64,000 bases of DNA from Apis mellifera (Eukaryota; Arthropoda; Insecta; Hymenoptera; Apidae), in assembly GCF_003254395.2 (NCBI RefSeq), contig NC_037649.1, positions 6,419,032 to 6,483,031 of the forward strand, given 5' to 3'. Below, piece by piece: positions 47,162-62,276 of the stretch; the stretch's first letter is position 1; each line of letters opens with the position of its first letter. The position numbers and the translations under genes are program-made. Below the pieces are notes generated by a model. It was given only the letters and a program-made list of their open reading frames with translations, was not told the origin of the DNA and ran no database searches.

Positions 47162-47667
47162 ATTGAATACACACACGAAGCTTCTCTTCCGGAGGAAATC
47201 AATGGGAACATATTTTCCTTTATCCGATGGATCGAGTTCTTAAAGAGGAAGATCTGGCTCGAGTTCCTTTTCTCGACGACGATCCTCCGCGGGGCTTTAT
47301 TGCAAATTGGGCGAAGATATCTGGGAAAAATATATCGCGGCCAGCCCCTCCCCCGTTGGAACGGTTCCTCGCCTTTTCACGCGAGCCCCATCGAAATCGA
47401 GGGATCTATTTAAGTTGGAGGAAACCAGATACGGAAATCCTTTCCCTCCGTGGCCCTTCGCTCCTGGGCGTCGTCGTCTCCCTCACTTGAACGTTCAATC
47501 AGACGGTGGCGGTGTCTGAAATGACTTTATCGCTAATTCATTTAACTTGGACCGCATCCTCTTAGGGTTGAAATTTCTCTGCCGCCCAGGGAAGTGGAGA
47601 TCAACGGCAGCCCTCCCCCTTGCGATACCTCGGTTAATTAGATGTGACTACACAAAAGAGAGAATGG

Positions 47668-47686
47668 AGAGAGAGAGAGAGAGAGG
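47668..47686. repeat. (GA)n microsatellite
   Basis: Nine GA units; another GA run lies at about 47822-47840. Confidence 0.8.
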
Positions 47687-48195
47687 GAGGGAGCATCGTC
47701 GAGCCTCAGACGGAGAAGGAACGAGTTGCGCGCCGTTAAACAGCCCGAAGCTGAGATTCCAAGCGGTTACTTATCACAACGTGCCCTTCCATTTCCAAGA
47801 GCGGAGTCGCGCCGGACGATGCGAGAGAGAGAGAGAGAGGGAGAGAGGATCTCGCTTTAAATGGATTTCCACCTTGGCCCTACTTCCCATTAAGCGCCTC
47901 GCATCCACGCTCGAGTCGTCGAATGGAAAGATCGTCGAAACTTCTGCTTTTCTGAGAGACGTTCGCAGCGAAATTACCGTTTTAGAGCTTCCGTTTAAAT
48001 AGTTTACCGGCACACCAGTCGGTGGCACAGAACTCGGCCCTCGCTAATGTCTAAGCTAATTAGATATAATTAGGAGCGGCGTACTTTTCTTCCTTTTTTT
48101 TTTTTAAGTACCTTGACTCCGCTGCAACTTGAACGGTTGCAGACGAGGAAAATTGCCTCGTATCCGTATTTCTTTCTATTTTTTTGAACACTGAA

Positions 48196-48226
48196 AGGGA
48201 GGAGGAGGAGGAAGAGGAGGAGGAGA
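48196..48226. repeat. (GGA)n microsatellite
   Basis: Imperfect GGA run with one GAA. Confidence 0.8.
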
Positions 48227-48502
48227 GGTTAATGGGGGTTTTATCCCAATTATTCGACGAATCTTTGATCGTGGATTCAGGCAAGGCCGAAACTCGTCGC
48301 CCGCTATGAACGAGGACAGCCGGAAGCGCGGAGGATTCGCGTGGTTCGACGAATTACTCGTCGCCGGCCGAACAGTCGACAGTTTAATGATCGATTTAAA
48401 CGGATTTCCGGCATAGCCGCGCATTCAAATCTGCAGAATGCAATTAATGAACGCGCTTTGATCGATCTAACTGGATAATCTCGATCGCAATTTCACCCTC
48501 GG

Positions 48503-48531
48503 CCCCTCCCCTCCCCTCCCCTCCCCTCCCC
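48503..48531. repeat. (CCCCT)n pentanucleotide repeat
   Basis: Five to six CCCCT units, C-rich on the plus strand. Confidence 0.85.
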
Positions 48532-48799
48532 CGTCCCAGAGAATTCCTTCTCCTTGGCCGCCACGATCGCGCGATTCGCACGCTCCCGCTTTGTAATTGA
48601 GTTTCCCGGCCGAGGCCCCCGGGGCCAGGAATTGGCCAGGTTAAAACGAATTAGCGGGGCAAACGCCGGTTTACTCTCCCGCCCGTTTTGTCCCAATTCC
48701 CGATCCCGCCTTCTGAGGTATAATTGCCGGAAGCGACCGTACACTGGAGCGCAAACACCAGCTCGTAACCTCGGGCTCGTCCAGGATTGCGCAGGGATC

Positions 48800-48826
48800 G
48801 TTTTTTTTTTTTTCTTTTTCTTTTTC
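48800..48826. repeat. T-rich run with two interrupting C
   Basis: T13, then CTTTTTC repeats. Confidence 0.75.
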
Positions 48827-48999
48827 GAGCAGAAATGGAGAGAAAAATGTATATAGAGAGAGAGAAGAAAAGGAAGAACGAATCAGCGTGTCAGAAATTT
48901 ATCGTTATTGCGGGATTATCGGTTATCCGTTCCCGTTGTTCGGCCACTTCCCATTTTCTCAAGTTTACCTTCGTTTATATCTCAGGAAAGAAAAGAAAG

Positions 49000-51900
49000 A
49001 ATGAGAGAGAGAAAAAAAGATTCGTAGAATTTTAAACTACTCGAGAATAGAAGGTTTATCAAACGGGTTACTACGTGATTATTACGAAATAATGCGATCG
49101 ATGAGAGGAAACAAGTTGCATACGTTGCACGTTGATATATCCTCTTTAAAAACTTTTCCCTTTCCCCCTTTCCCCGATTGTATCTAAATTGGAGGATAGA
49201 CTCGTCTATCCTTTGTGTCGAGCGTATCGATACACGCAACGCGTCTCGATAATAATGATTATCGCAACATTAATTAAACCTCGTGTACCTTAAAGGGGCC
49301 GTGATGTAACGAGAGAGAGAGAGAGAGGGAGAGAAGTGCATTTCGTATATCGAAGGTATGCATAATGGTGCTCGTTACGCGTGTCATCAGCCACGCGTCC
49401 TCGTATTATTAATTAGACAGATTTTGCGATTAATATCGGGGGCGCACGTGTCGACCTCGCGCTATACACGTCCTTCCAAAATCCATTCTGATATATCCTC
49501 TCTGAAAATTCTCTCTCTTTCTCTCTCCTTCTTCGAAATTCCCTCGTATTTTTTCGCTTATAGGATAACGGCGAGCGCATCGATTGCGTCAGGACAGAAA
49601 GCACAGAAATTGCGATTGGTGCCTGGGGTTATGATTTCGATTCTTTTCCCCCCTCCTCTCCGCGTACATACGTACGCCGTACGAAATATCGTAAACCGGT
49701 AGCTTGCAATTTTCGCGGGCCGACAACGTCGCCCGAGGGATTAGCAATACAATCATCGACGCGGCAGAGATACTCTTTCGACGCGCCGTCCTGATTTCGG
49801 ATGTAAATCGCTCGTTACCGACCGCGAGAAACTCGTCCACGTTTTCGAGATCCTCTTCGAGACACGCGTATTTGGAGAACGGCGAACGAAGTTGGGGATG
49901 AAAAAAGAAGATGAAAAGAAAAAGAAGAAAAGGAATCGAAATCACGGGGAGGAGGGATTGTTCGCCTTCTCGGGCCTCGTATCGCTCGCCCCGATGAATT
50001 TTTCATCGGCAGCTTCCGTTAATGAGCGGCAAATTATTCTTGGAAGCTCCCGTATAAATACGATCTCCATGTTTAATGAATTTCATAATTACGCGGCTTC
50101 CTGTTCGCCGTTGCTCGATCATCCTCGCCCGGTGTTAATGAGAAACACGATGCCGCGGCGCCGATAACGCGAATTTTACCAATTTTCTCAGAGCCCGGCC
50201 CTTCCCCCCTCCCTCGATGATAATTGCGATGGGCGGTGTATCCGATCTCCTCGAGAGATAAGGTTTTCTTCCGTGCAGATTATTAAATCGCAAAAATTCT
50301 CTCTCTGTCCTCGAGAAGAATCTACTCGAAATTATACTTCCACTTTATTTCGATTTCGATTAAATTCGTGAAAAACTGTAAATTTGATAACCTATTAGTT
50401 ATTACAGATAATTTATTTCGAAATCAGAACTCATTTTCCTTAATTTAAAAATGAGAAAGAAAAGGATTCTACGTTTACGATAAACGAGTTCGATCGATGA
50501 AGTACACATTTTCCATCTCGTATATTTCATTTAAATTTCGTGGGGAAGAAAAGGAATGCGATAGAATAGAACGAGACAGGAGGAGCATGCATAGATGCCG
50601 ATTTGATATCATTCATACGTCAACTTGTTAAACGAGCAACGATCCCAACATCCGGAAAGAATTACGGGAGCGTATCGAAGCTTCGAGCCGCGTTGTAACG
50701 TTGCGTACAGCTTTTGCGTTGCGGCTTGTTGTTGCGGCTTGTTGTTGCGGTTTCATGGGCTTGCCGCCGATTATTAGGAGGGGGGAGGGCCTCGATAGAA
50801 GGTGGCGCGGAGTTTCATATCCGCATGGAACGAACGTGCTCGTTTGTTTCTTAATTGTAATACGGGAAGTGCATCACGGTGTATCTGCGGTGAAATTTCG
50901 TCCCGAAGGGGAGCGAGCCATGGGAAAAAGAGGCTCGAGGGAACGCGTGTTATTTCGTGTATATAACTCCCGTAACTGCCGTTTATTTTATGACAATTTG
51001 TTTCGTGTATGGGAACGTAGGAATCGTGAGAGACGACGTGAATTGTATTTCACTTCTCCATCCTCGATTTAAATTATTTTCCGATAATAAATTTCGATTT
51101 TCTATTCGAGCTTATCTCGGATACGAACGAAATTCTTTCATTTTTAAGCAAGTTTTTTCCATGGATCGTTAATTGCTGATAAATTATATATGTTAATAAT
51201 TAAATATATATATATCGATATACGTCGATGAAGAAAGGATTTTTTCTCTCATTCTTAAAAAAAAAAAAAAACTTGAAATTTCGACTGCGATTGAGCAATA
51301 ATGATAAACTGAAGGTGTCGACGGGTAAATTAATCAACATCGTAAATCTTAAATAACAAATGTTGGGCAGACACATTCGACGATGGATCGTCTTCCAACA
51401 ATATCCATCCCCACGGGGAGAAGAAAAATTATAGAAGAGAAATTTAACGGTGTAAATATTTCGATACGGATTACGCTGTTTATCCGTTATATCCATTAAG
51501 TGCACCAAGACCTGTTCCGATTTTCCAACGATTGGACGCTGCTGCTCCCTCCTCCCCCTCTGATGGATGAAAAGTGGAGGAAGAAGAGGAGGAAGAAAAA
51601 AGAAAACGAGAGGAGAGAAAGGGTTGAAAGTTCTCGCGCCGGGTTAACCGGCGCATAAAATCGAGTATCATGGTTCCAGGGGGGGGGGAGGTGACGTTGG
51701 GGGATACGGCGTGTCCGGGGACATCGATCAATCGGTAAATTTTCGCGACGCGTGACATCCTAAGGCGTTTTTGCCCGGTGTCGGATATTGGATTTCCGTA
51801 GCCGTGTACCGTTGTGCATACCTTCGCGGAAGGCTGATGGCCCTGGGAAGAAAGAATCCTCCAGGATGGATTGGATCGTTCCAGTAACACGTTGCGATTG

Positions 51901-54060
51901 ATTTTCGGAACATGGCTTCGATCGCGGACGGACAGCAGACAAATTGGTTGAATTCAGTTCAAATTTTCCATCGATCCACCCTTTCCCTTCTCTCTCTCTC
52001 TCTTATTTTTCCTTCGTCCAAAGACGTTGAAAATTGTATACTCGTATCACAGGGGGAGGAAATGGGGTAAAAGTGAAAGATATCCCGTCTGAAATCGAAT
52101 TTTTAATTCGCACTCGGTGTAAATAAATCTAGTTTCAATCGGATCTAATTTATACACGCGTATATATATATAAAAATTCGAAGAAAGAACACGCGAGCGT
52201 ATTTCATTCGACTCACTTTGAGGTAAGAAACGTACGTAACGTAACGATCGTTCATCATTGTGATTTATGAGATTATGCGTAGATATCCTCGCGACTCGAA
52301 AACGATTTATTTAGTCGGTGAATGTCTCGAACACGGCGTACTCGTTAAAACTAGGAGACAAGGGTATCGATTAGGACGGCGAAATTTTCTTTTCGAATAT
52401 AATACGATATATATATGTACGATGGTGGTTTCTAACGAGCCTTTTGGAAAAAGAAGGGGGAAGTTGGAAATAATACGAGGATAAAATGTAAACCCCCGGA
52501 CGAGGGGTGAATCCTACTTTGGAAAACCGTGAGAGACAGAAAAAAATCCGGGATTAAAAGGGATGAGCTCCGAAAATGGTGCTTACAGGGGAACTTCAAA
52601 TATTGGAGAGTGCTCTTATTCGGTTCGTGCCTTCGTATTCGGTGGGTGGAGACTACATCAAAGTTCTATCGTTCGCGTATAAATTTTCCAGATCGATCTT
52701 CCTTCCCCCCAACTCGAAAATAGAATTCCTCTTTAAAACCGAACCGTTTCGGATAACCGAGGCGTGTAATATTCCCCACGATTGTATTCCGATTCACCTG
52801 ATTCGCGAGAACATTTCCAACGTTATCGGTTTCCATCGGGTTCCACTTGGCCAATCGGGCCACGAAACACACCGATAGACATAATATCGAAACGAAACAA
52901 ACTTAAAACCACGAATCGTTCCAACCACGATCGATCTCCACTTTTTGCTTCCCATTTGCCGATCCACGCATCGTTCGTCACCGCCTATTCTCATCCTTCG
53001 TAATCTTGGAAAGAAAGAATCACATCCGCATTTATTAAACGCGATAAATCCTTCTAGATCTTTACGTATCCGAAGCTTTCCACGACGAATCGATCGATTC
53101 ATCCGGTTTTCGCTCGACTCGTTCACGTTTTCGACGAAACGCGTCGCGCGGGAAGACTTTTGAGAGAGTATATTTTACAGAGAGGAGCGTATGCCGAGTC
53201 GTTTGTCACGCTCCCGGTGATTTACACAATTACGCGGAGTACTGTTTGCTAACAGGAACGCACATAGCGGTTGCGGACGCGATGGCCACGGGACCAAGCC
53301 ACTCTCGTTGAAAGAGCCTCGCGTTTTACCCCACTTCCCCTCCCGAATTCGTATTAGTTGCGAAGAGGATCGAGGAGGAGAGAGAGAGAGGGGAATCGTG
53401 CACGAGTGGAGGAGAGAGAGGGAAGCAAATGAGGAGGGAGGTTACCTACGTAAGCAATTAAGGTAATGTCGCCTTCGGCGGTCCGAAACGGACTTTGCCT
53501 TCCTCTTCGTTTCCACGTCTATTTATCTAAAAACCGAACCTCTCCCGTCCAAACAGCTTCAACGGTTCGCTTTTAATATTAATTGAAATAATTGGGGAAA
53601 CTGTTTCGCGAGACAACAACCACGTCGCGTTCAACTTTCTATTTCCGTTCGAACTCGGATTTCCTGACACGTTTTATAAACGTTTTTATATTTTCTTCTT
53701 CTGTACTCTTCTTCCGTGTTAAAATCTGTAGCCATCGGTGGAGTTCGTAAGTGGGAATGTTTCGCAGGAACGTGTGTTCGTCCCAGCTCGAGGGATGGAA
53801 ATTTTTCCATTCCAGAACTCGCACTCGTGCTTGCAAATGTTTTAAAGGGGGAGTTTTCTTTTTTTTATGATTCAATTTGGTTCTTCTTTCTTCTTGGCGC
53901 GATTTCTTCGCTCGAGTTAATTATTAATTGGAAATCGCCGATCGAAGTTGCAAATGCCACGTTTATGCCACGTTTAATTCGTTCGTTCTTGCCGGCCACA
54001 ATTTCAAATTACGAGTTCACCAGCCACGGAGGAATAATCGGTGGAAAATGATAATTTCAT
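49000..54060. other. No supported gene
   Basis: Includes (GA)n at 49311-49335, an A-run at 51258-51272 and a G10 run at 51679-51688. A donor-like GTAAGAAAC at 52219 follows a pyrimidine-leaning stretch but lacks CAG. At 53639-54051 frames are open on both strands, with an acceptor-like site at 53814. Confidence 0.35.
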
Positions 54061-57000
54061 TGTTAAACCCATCGTGGCTCGTCGCTCGATCGATGGTACG
54101 GTTATAATCGGCGATTATGCACATTGCGCGGACGATTAATCGTTATTAGCCCGTTACAGGATCGCGATTTCCCTTGACCTTTGTTCCCTCCGCAGTGTAA
54201 TCGTCGAGCAATTTCATTGACGCAACTTTTCGAATATATTAACCGGATAGACGTCCGAGACATTTAGGCTTCGTCATTGTTCGTCCCGTCGCGCAAATTG
54301 TGCAGAAATCATCGATCATCTAGAATATCTCGCTATTTTTTTTTTTATTAAACAGTGTCTTAGACGTGAAAATTAGGCGTGTGATAATTTATGATAATTT
54401 TTCTTTACGCGGGGAAGCCATTACAATCTTTATAATGCGATTATAAAATATATTATATAAAATAGAAATTCGACGAAAAATTCAATTTAATCTCGTTACA
54501 ACTTTTCTCATCTTTCGCAAGGTAAAATTTTACAAAAGTTAAATTAAAATATTTTCTAAATTAATAATAGTTTTTCATGGAAAGTAGATGAGTACGTTTT
54601 TCTTTTTTTAAAGAACAATATACCTTATCGAATTTCAATGCATTAAAAATTACTATATCCATCTGTTAAAATGATTAAATTATAAATTGAGCAAATTATT
54701 TTATCCTCTTTCTGAGAGATACGAATAGTACACGCGTGTATATATTGGTTCGATTAGAAAGTTTCATCAATCAGTTTGTTCAAGAGATGTTCTATTATCA
54801 TTGCGATATTATTCTTGGATCGACGAGGCAAACTTAACGATCGCGGTCATCGTTTTAAAATACTCTGTTTCGAGGAAGCGAGATCCAATTAACATAACAC
54901 GAGGAAACAACTAGGAACGAGTCCTCTATCGGGAGAAACGTTTTCGGTTCCCTCCCGGTTACGTTCCTTTGACAACCAATATCCTTTTGATCATTTTCCT
55001 CGCGACTTAAGCACTCGGCAAACTATAAATGCAGGAAGATTATATCGGTGTATCCTGGCAACTGGCAATTAATGGGTTGGGGGTGCACCGTTTCGAACTG
55101 TCGAGGTATCTCAAAGAAAAAACACTTTGAGATATGGAAATATTTTTAAAGCAACGTGTCTCCGCGATCAGTAACGAATCCCTCTCCTTTGAAACGATTC
55201 TCCTTTGTCGATCGCTGAAGACCACGCGTCTTACACATCTCGATCTTTCATCGTCTAGAAATTTTTTCAACAAATACCAATTTAATTTATTCAAATTCCG
55301 CTCTTCCATTTTCATCGTTTCTTTAATCAACGAGCTACGACGAGTAATTTTTCAAACTATTCTCAAAAGTAAAAACAATCCACTTCGTACAATGCATCCG
55401 ACATTAATGCAAACATTGACGGAACTAGACCAAGCGCGAAGAACGCGTTGCCTTTCGAATTTCATTGTTCACTGAAAAGCTGGGAAGAGAAAACGTGTGG
55501 CGTATCGATGGGCTCCTTCCCTCCGCATCCGTTTCTATTCTCGGCAAGGTGGTCTGCGGTTTATCCCTCATTACGTGCGATTCGTTTGCGGTACGGGCAC
55601 TCGCGCGATTTTCTCTTATTCGTTTCGTTTGGATCCGCGGCGGCGGTGGTTGCGCGCCACCATCCACCGTCCGCGGATCGCTGCCGCAGTTATTTATCGA
55701 TTTGCAACTCGCCTCGAACCACGTGATAACAAGGGTTCGAGGTAAGAGGGTGCCGTGGACCATCTCGAGCAGCTCGTTGCCGATTGCATCAACGTTGTAC
55801 GTGTGTGTATGTGTTTATGGTGGAAGGGGGGATGGTTGCCTGGTGTTGGAAGCCAAAATACCTCGGTCGGTTTTTGACGGTGCGGAATGTTGCCGAGTTA
55901 CTTGGAATATTGGATTCGGAGGAGAAAGGACTGTTCCTCGATCCGGGAATAGTTTGTCGGTCGAAGATTGGCTATAATTCTGGATAATTTTTACTTGTTG
56001 AAGCAAGTAGAGAAGATTCGATTTGTCCAAATGTCAAAAACGACGAAATTCGTATCGAGGAATTCTCTGATAATGAAGAGTTAGGGTAACGAAATAAAAA
56101 GAAACGGATTCAAGGATTATTAAAAGGAATATCAGAGATATTCGTAACGGAAGAGGATATAATATTCTCCACTTACGAGGCTGTATCGGTGGCAATTACG
56201 ACTAATCGACGAAGGCGTTAAGCCTCTAGAATCTTTTCTCCTCGTTGGATCGCTTGCAGGATCTCTTTCTGCTTCTTCCATGCAACGGATTAACCATTAA
56301 CTAACCGTAATGATGTTCATTACGTGTGAACACGAGCCTCTCGATACTTTAATTCCTGCCCAGACGGATAATCGAAAGAAACATTGATGACACGATGATC
56401 GAAATATTACATTTTATAAAATTGTACGAACGAATCAAGATTTCTTCTCGAAAAAAGTGGCAAAAATTTCGACGAGGCTCGAGGATTGATTGAACTCGAA
56501 AAAACGGATGACATTACGCGTGTTTCGTCGCCGCGTTGGAAATGAATCCCCGGTTATTTTTAAGGGGATGTGCAGCGCCATTGACGAAAAGTCTTTGTTC
56601 GCGAAACAACGATCCGGCGACGCGTTTAACGATCCTCGAAACCCGCCTTGATTGGGGCTCGATGACGAGGACGACCTCTCTCCATTGATGGAGGAGGGCG
56701 CCTTCTCGAAACGTATCGCCACAATTAAGCTCGCAATTATTCGCGTCGAAGACGTTTCCACCAGAGCCCGCTGCTTCCCCGTTTAATTTAATTTGCCTCG
56801 CGGGAGACGTTGCCGGAAGAAAAACGGCCGACGAGATTGGAATCCGCCGGCAATGAGGTATCGGGAATCCGTTTTTTTAAATGCGTTTTATCGCCGTACC
56901 GCCCCGGAATATACGACGCGGCAAACTTCCTCCCTAACCGTAGATCGAATTGCTGCGATCAATAACAACACCCCGTCGAAACGTTCGAACGCGGTTAACG

Positions 57001-60000
57001 TATCCGCTCAATATCCAACTTCTTTCTTCTTCTGTCAACGTTGCATCTTCCTCCATCTTTTTCTGCAAAGAGCGATTTTACGCTTTTAAAAAATCTTATA
57101 ATCTTGGAATATTTCGTTTTTCTACGAGGATTTTTTTTTCTTTTCTTTTTTATCACGGAAAATGCATTTGCGGAAAATTCGACTGCGCGGAGAATGTAAT
57201 AATTTTATACATAATTACGATATAATGACGATGGGTGCACGAATGGGAACGATATTTGGCAGAAGTTCAGCCGGAAAGTGGAGTTTCGTTCCGCGATATA
57301 AAGTTCCGTGAAGAGGAGAACTTCGTCACAATTTCTCTTTGTTATTTCATCATTCCCGAGGCACAGTTTTCTCGTTTCATACCGAGCCGTGCAGCGCAAT
57401 GAGGAAACGTACGTGCAATGAGATGCAATTCCTTCGATCGAGCCGAATGTCGAGGCCACTCGTTGATAAATCTCGCCCTTCCCCGCTCCACTTCTCCGCT
57501 TCCTTTCTCGTCAGCGCGCGTTACACGCAAGTTGCCGGCAACTTCCGTTGGGCGCAGGTGCGTGCGTGCGGCCATCGCGTCGCAAAAGGACAAAAGCGCA
57601 GCTGAAAACTGCGTACGAGACTTTGCCTCCTTTAACCAATCGCGAGTCACGTAGGCAGACTCGGCCGTACCCTCGTCATACGAACTCGTTTAACATGTGC
57701 ATTGGAAACAGGATGGAAAGGGCCAGGGCGTGGTTGTTTAATTCGACGAGTTGTTGGATCATGGAGAGAGAGAGAGAGAGAGGATCTTCTGAGAATCTTT
57801 CGAAACCGCTGACCAGCGTGGAATTGGCGCGGCCATTACTCGGACGCGATAAGGATAATGATAAGAAAATGACGCGGATGATTGCACGGTAGCCGTGGGC
57901 AGGAAACGTTCTTATACTGTTATTTGTAATAGGATTATTACTACGATTCCCTTTGTCGATGTTCAACTACTTCCAAGCACTTGGTCCGTCGTGTTTTTCG
58001 TCGATTTTACGATTTTATCTCCTTAAGGATCCTCCACACGATTAACAACGGTGTTGTTATATCCCGTTCCGAAGCGTTAAGCCTTTGATAAAAGAGGGAT
58101 TATATTTTTCAAGATACGAGGAACATCGCAGGGGGATTACCGTCGACTTTGAAAGTTTCAAAGTATCAGAGTTTGAGGTGTGCAGCGGTTCTGGGGAAAG
58201 AAAAGATTGTCGCTACGCTTTCTTCGGTGAATCTTGGATATGCGAAAGCAACTATGGCGTCCAATGTTGCGCTATAATCGAAGTTCGACCCGATTCATCA
58301 ATCATGTCGCGCAACTTTCTCACCGACGTGTCCAGTGATTTCTTTTTGGACGCGTGAATTTATTTATTTTTTTCTTTCTTCTCCTCCTTATCGCGTTTAA
58401 GAAGAAGTTCGAGAAAAAAAATTGTCAAAAGACGCTCGTTCGAATTTCCTTGCTGGGAATAAATTTCCGTCGACGATATCGTATCGAGATAAATTCGAAT
58501 CGACGAAGCATCTTTTACAACGATCGCACGAACGAAATGTAATATATGTACACGAGTTGTAAATTGTGTGGTATGAAATTCCTCGCGCACCGCCATCATC
58601 GCTTCCGGTCTGGGCTTCCCGCGAGTGCCAACCTAACCTCGCATTAAAGGGGATAACGCGTTCGAGAACTTATCTCATAATATATTTACGCTTGCTTTAC
58701 CACGGTTATATATTATCCTGACCCCTCCGTCCTGTCCTTTTTCATCTTCTTCAACCCTCTCCCCTTCCTCTCGATACATTATGCATTCCGAACACGGTGT
58801 ATTTCATACACGTTTCCGTTCTCGATCTTTCCTCGCCTTTTCTCGCATTGAATCATTCGCGAATTACGGGAACGGTTTCATTTAGAAATAGTTTCACTCA
58901 ACAAACAAATCGCTGTAAATTGGTTTCTAGAATGAAACGAAGAATTATATAATGTCGTTCGTTCAAATTCATTTTTAGAGGAGAACAGATTATTAAATAT
59001 TCATATTATTTTAAAAATAAACGGGGAATTTCAATTTCCATGCTAATGCACGTACTAATCGCGTGCTCGTTGTTGGTTACAGCAATTACGTTCACCGCGA
59101 GGCGTCTCGGGACAACACGCGTGAAATCTCATCCTCCAACACGGCCTGGCATCCCGCACGACGTGATGCGCGCATCGCATCGACGCATCACTCTCTTTCC
59201 CGCTTTCGACTCCAGATCCACTTTTTTGCCTTCTCTTTTATCTTCCCTCCGTTCATCTTTCACCCTCGTCCTTCCTCCCCTCCTCCTGATCCTACGTGGT
59301 TAAGAGTTGGATTACCCTTACGGTGCTCCGCGAAGCTAAATCACCTATTATGCATACGCCGGCACTTCTGCCAGGCGAAACGAAGAACTCGAGGTTAGAG
59401 CCGTTACTACGCTCTCTCTCTTTCTCTCTCTCGTGAGTTCCCCAGAAGATTCTCTTCTCCCTTCCTCTCCCTCTCTGCCTTTCTCGTCGTGGAATCCTCC
59501 TCGCCTATTACTCCCTCATTTGCCCCGGGTCCATAGAAATGTAATTAAATCCCCTGAGCGGACGCGAAACGACGCGACGACGCGAGCTACCTAGCTAACT
59601 GGCTCCCGTGGAAACCTGCTCGTGGGAAAATCGAGAGAGAGAGAGAGAGGGAGGGAAGGGCACTTTTGACAGGCGAGCGTTAATTAGCGCCACCAGGATC
59701 GACGACCTCATCATTTTTTTAAAGTTAATTGGGCAAGCCCCGCAATTAGAGCTCTAGATACGGATGGAGGAGGGGGAGGGAACGCGTCAAACAGGACGAT
59801 CTTCCGTCTCACGGGACAAAGGACGCGCAACCTATCTCTTTTCGCAACCTTCTTGCTTCAACCATCTTCTTTTGCTTCCGCGCTACTCCTCGTGACGAGG
59901 AAAACGCAAACGGTTGACACATACACACATGGCTCGCATGGCGCGGAGGAGAAATTAATTTCGCGTTTGCAAGACTTGGCTGCGAACTTGGCGTCGCAGA

Positions 60001-62028
60001 ATTAATGCAAGATGCGGTTGCGGGTGTGCAGCGTTGCAGGGAAACAAGTTTGGGCGGAGAGGCAGTGGCGAGAATAAAAACATCAGGGCCATTAACGCGT
60101 GCCCGACCCCCGACACAGGTTTTCCTACAGGTTTAAAATTAATTGCTCTCTTTCTCTCTCTCTTTTTCTCTCTCTCTCTTAGAGTTGTGTGCCCATTTTC
60201 TGCCCGTCCATTGTTTCTTCTCGACCTGTCGACGGGCGAAACAACACCGGTCCAGAGCCCAGTTAAACTATTTTCTTTTACTTGCGAGCATTTCGTTTTG
60301 GTTGGAAAGAATAAGGGAGGAGAAGGAAGCGTTTCGATCCGAGAACGGACTCGTCCTCTCGACAGGCTCTCTCGTGCGTTAAATGCCAAGAACGATGGAA
60401 ATAAAGAAATTTAAGGAGAGCTATTGCACTTAGGTGAGAAATTCATGGAGTTGAAGAATGATGCATCGAGATCGGTTGTCTGTCAAACACTCGGGGCGAG
60501 AAGATGACCCGATCTTGTTCCCCAACGGAGAGAGAGAGAGAGGAGAAATTGCCACACGTCCATCATCCAGCGTGGATGCAAGTTTTCCCCGCGCAAAGAC
60601 GAACGAGCTCTGTCGAAGAAACAACAGCTACTCTTTGGGAAAGGATGATCTATGGACAGTGCAGTTCGATGCAATTGCAATTTCTTCTTCCTTTCCATCG
60701 CTTGCGGAAAGTCGGTTTCTTATCTCTCTTCCCTTCTCTCCGCATCTTTCCACAACCAAGCAGCCAACCCGTTGTCCCGTGCATCTTCTTATCTTGTCCC
60801 GTGGAAATCTCTCTCGCCTCTTCTTTCTTTCCTCGAGTTACTATTGGAAACTTTATCTCTTGGCGATGTTTCTCTCCTTCTCTCTCTCTCGTTATCTCTC
60901 TCTCTCTCGACTCATCCTCCGTGTTGGAAAGATAGCAGTGTCGATCCTTAGTCCGAGCGAACTTTACACTCGGTACATTATGAATATCGTGATTTCGCGA
61001 AGAAGTTATACGGTTCGGTCATTTTTAAAATGGAAAAGTACGGGAAAAGTGGGTCGCGGGCTTAGAGTAACGTTTCACCTGCTAGACCCACCGGCTCTGG
61101 AATCCTCTTATCGGCTTTCTCGGCTCTCGAGCACCACCTCTTCGGTAGCATTCGCAACCGTAACATATTTTACCTCTTCTATCGCCTTTCTCTTTTTCTT
61201 CCATTCTTTTCTCCTTTTCCTTTTTTCCTCCCTCCTCCTCCTTCTCAAATAGCGTGTACTTACTAATTAATTACGGAGTTAAATCGATTAATTCCGGGCA
61301 ACGATTATCCGCTTCCATTTCTCTTAAACGGTTAAATACAACTCGTGACGCGAGTCGTTTTAAACCCCTTTATATTGCAACGCGAGGGTAGATATTAGAC
61401 ACGTGGTCATTTGTACCTTGTTTACATCCGAATTCGATTCGGCCCGCTATTAATTTAACTTTTTATACCCTCCGTTCGTTCGTGTTTAATTACTGATATT
61501 AGTAGATATCATCGGTAATAACTCATCGTCGTTGCTCACCTGGCGTGCAATTTTGTTCGTGATATTTACAAAGGGGTGGTATTTCGCGAACTTTGAAATG
61601 ATCATCATTGCGACGATGTTAATCGTCGTTCCGTTATTAAAAAGTACATTTTTCGGTTGCAAAGAATTTTTATTTTTCGCTTCTCGATGCAATTACGTTA
61701 AAAAAATATTTTTTGCTCAAGTGTTTAAGAATCGCGAGATTAAAATAATCCCGGTAAAAAGGAAAGAAGGATAAGGAAAATATTGTTACCTCGCATGCCT
61801 TTCGACACGTGTTACATGTCTTTCCCCGATTAGCGTCCACTGAATGAATAAACGCGTCGTACGCAAATAACTCTTACTTTTTAATGAAGCCCGATACAAG
61901 CCCCCTTTTCACCGTAACCACCAGAGTTACGTGTGTGGATTGGACAAACCACGATGAAACGTGTCGCGTACATACGGGGTGTGCAGATTTCCTTTACTCG
62001 ATAAAATGCAGCTTAGAACGATAAAAAA
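54061..62028. other. No supported gene
   Basis: AT-rich valley 54300-54760 is the longest of the window. The plus frame 60458-61252 (264 codons) owes its length to CT-rich DNA. A minus-strand donor GCCAG|GTGAGC at 61540 has no paired acceptor. GA runs lie at 57763 and 59633-59650. Confidence 0.4.
57763..57782. repeat. (GA)n microsatellite
   Basis: Nine to ten GA units. Confidence 0.8.
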
Positions 62029-62049
62029 AAGAAAGAAAGAAAGAAAGAA
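62029..62049. repeat. (GAAA)n microsatellite
   Basis: About five GAAA units. Confidence 0.8.
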
Positions 62050-62253
62050 AATAGCAAAAATTTTTTCGCGATAAATGGAATGATTTAAACGTGGTTCATT
62101 AACATGTATGATAATTCGTTTCTTCCCCTCGTTTTAATCTCTTTCAATTTATTTTGAGCGAAACTCGAGCGAAGTGGTAAAAATTTCTTTAATCTCTTAT
62201 GAATATTTATAGTTATGCATGCATCGATATTTTTTAATTCATCTCTCGTTTCC

Positions 62254-62276
62254 CCTCTCTCTCTCTCTCTCTCTCT
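62254..62276. repeat. (CT)n microsatellite
   Basis: Eleven CT units. Confidence 0.85.

Noticed and set aside
53639..54051. Open frames on both strands with acceptor CCATTCCAG at 53814
   Set aside because: Both frames look equally plausible, neither has a paired donor, and composition is ordinary.
54740..54780. Sequence loosely like a mariner terminal repeat (GGTTCGATTAGAAAGTTTC)
   Set aside because: No matching inverted copy or transposase remnant within reach.
60458..61252. 264-codon plus-strand open frame
   Set aside because: CT-rich DNA cannot form stop codons on this strand; the product is mostly Ser/Leu/Phe/Arg without domain character.
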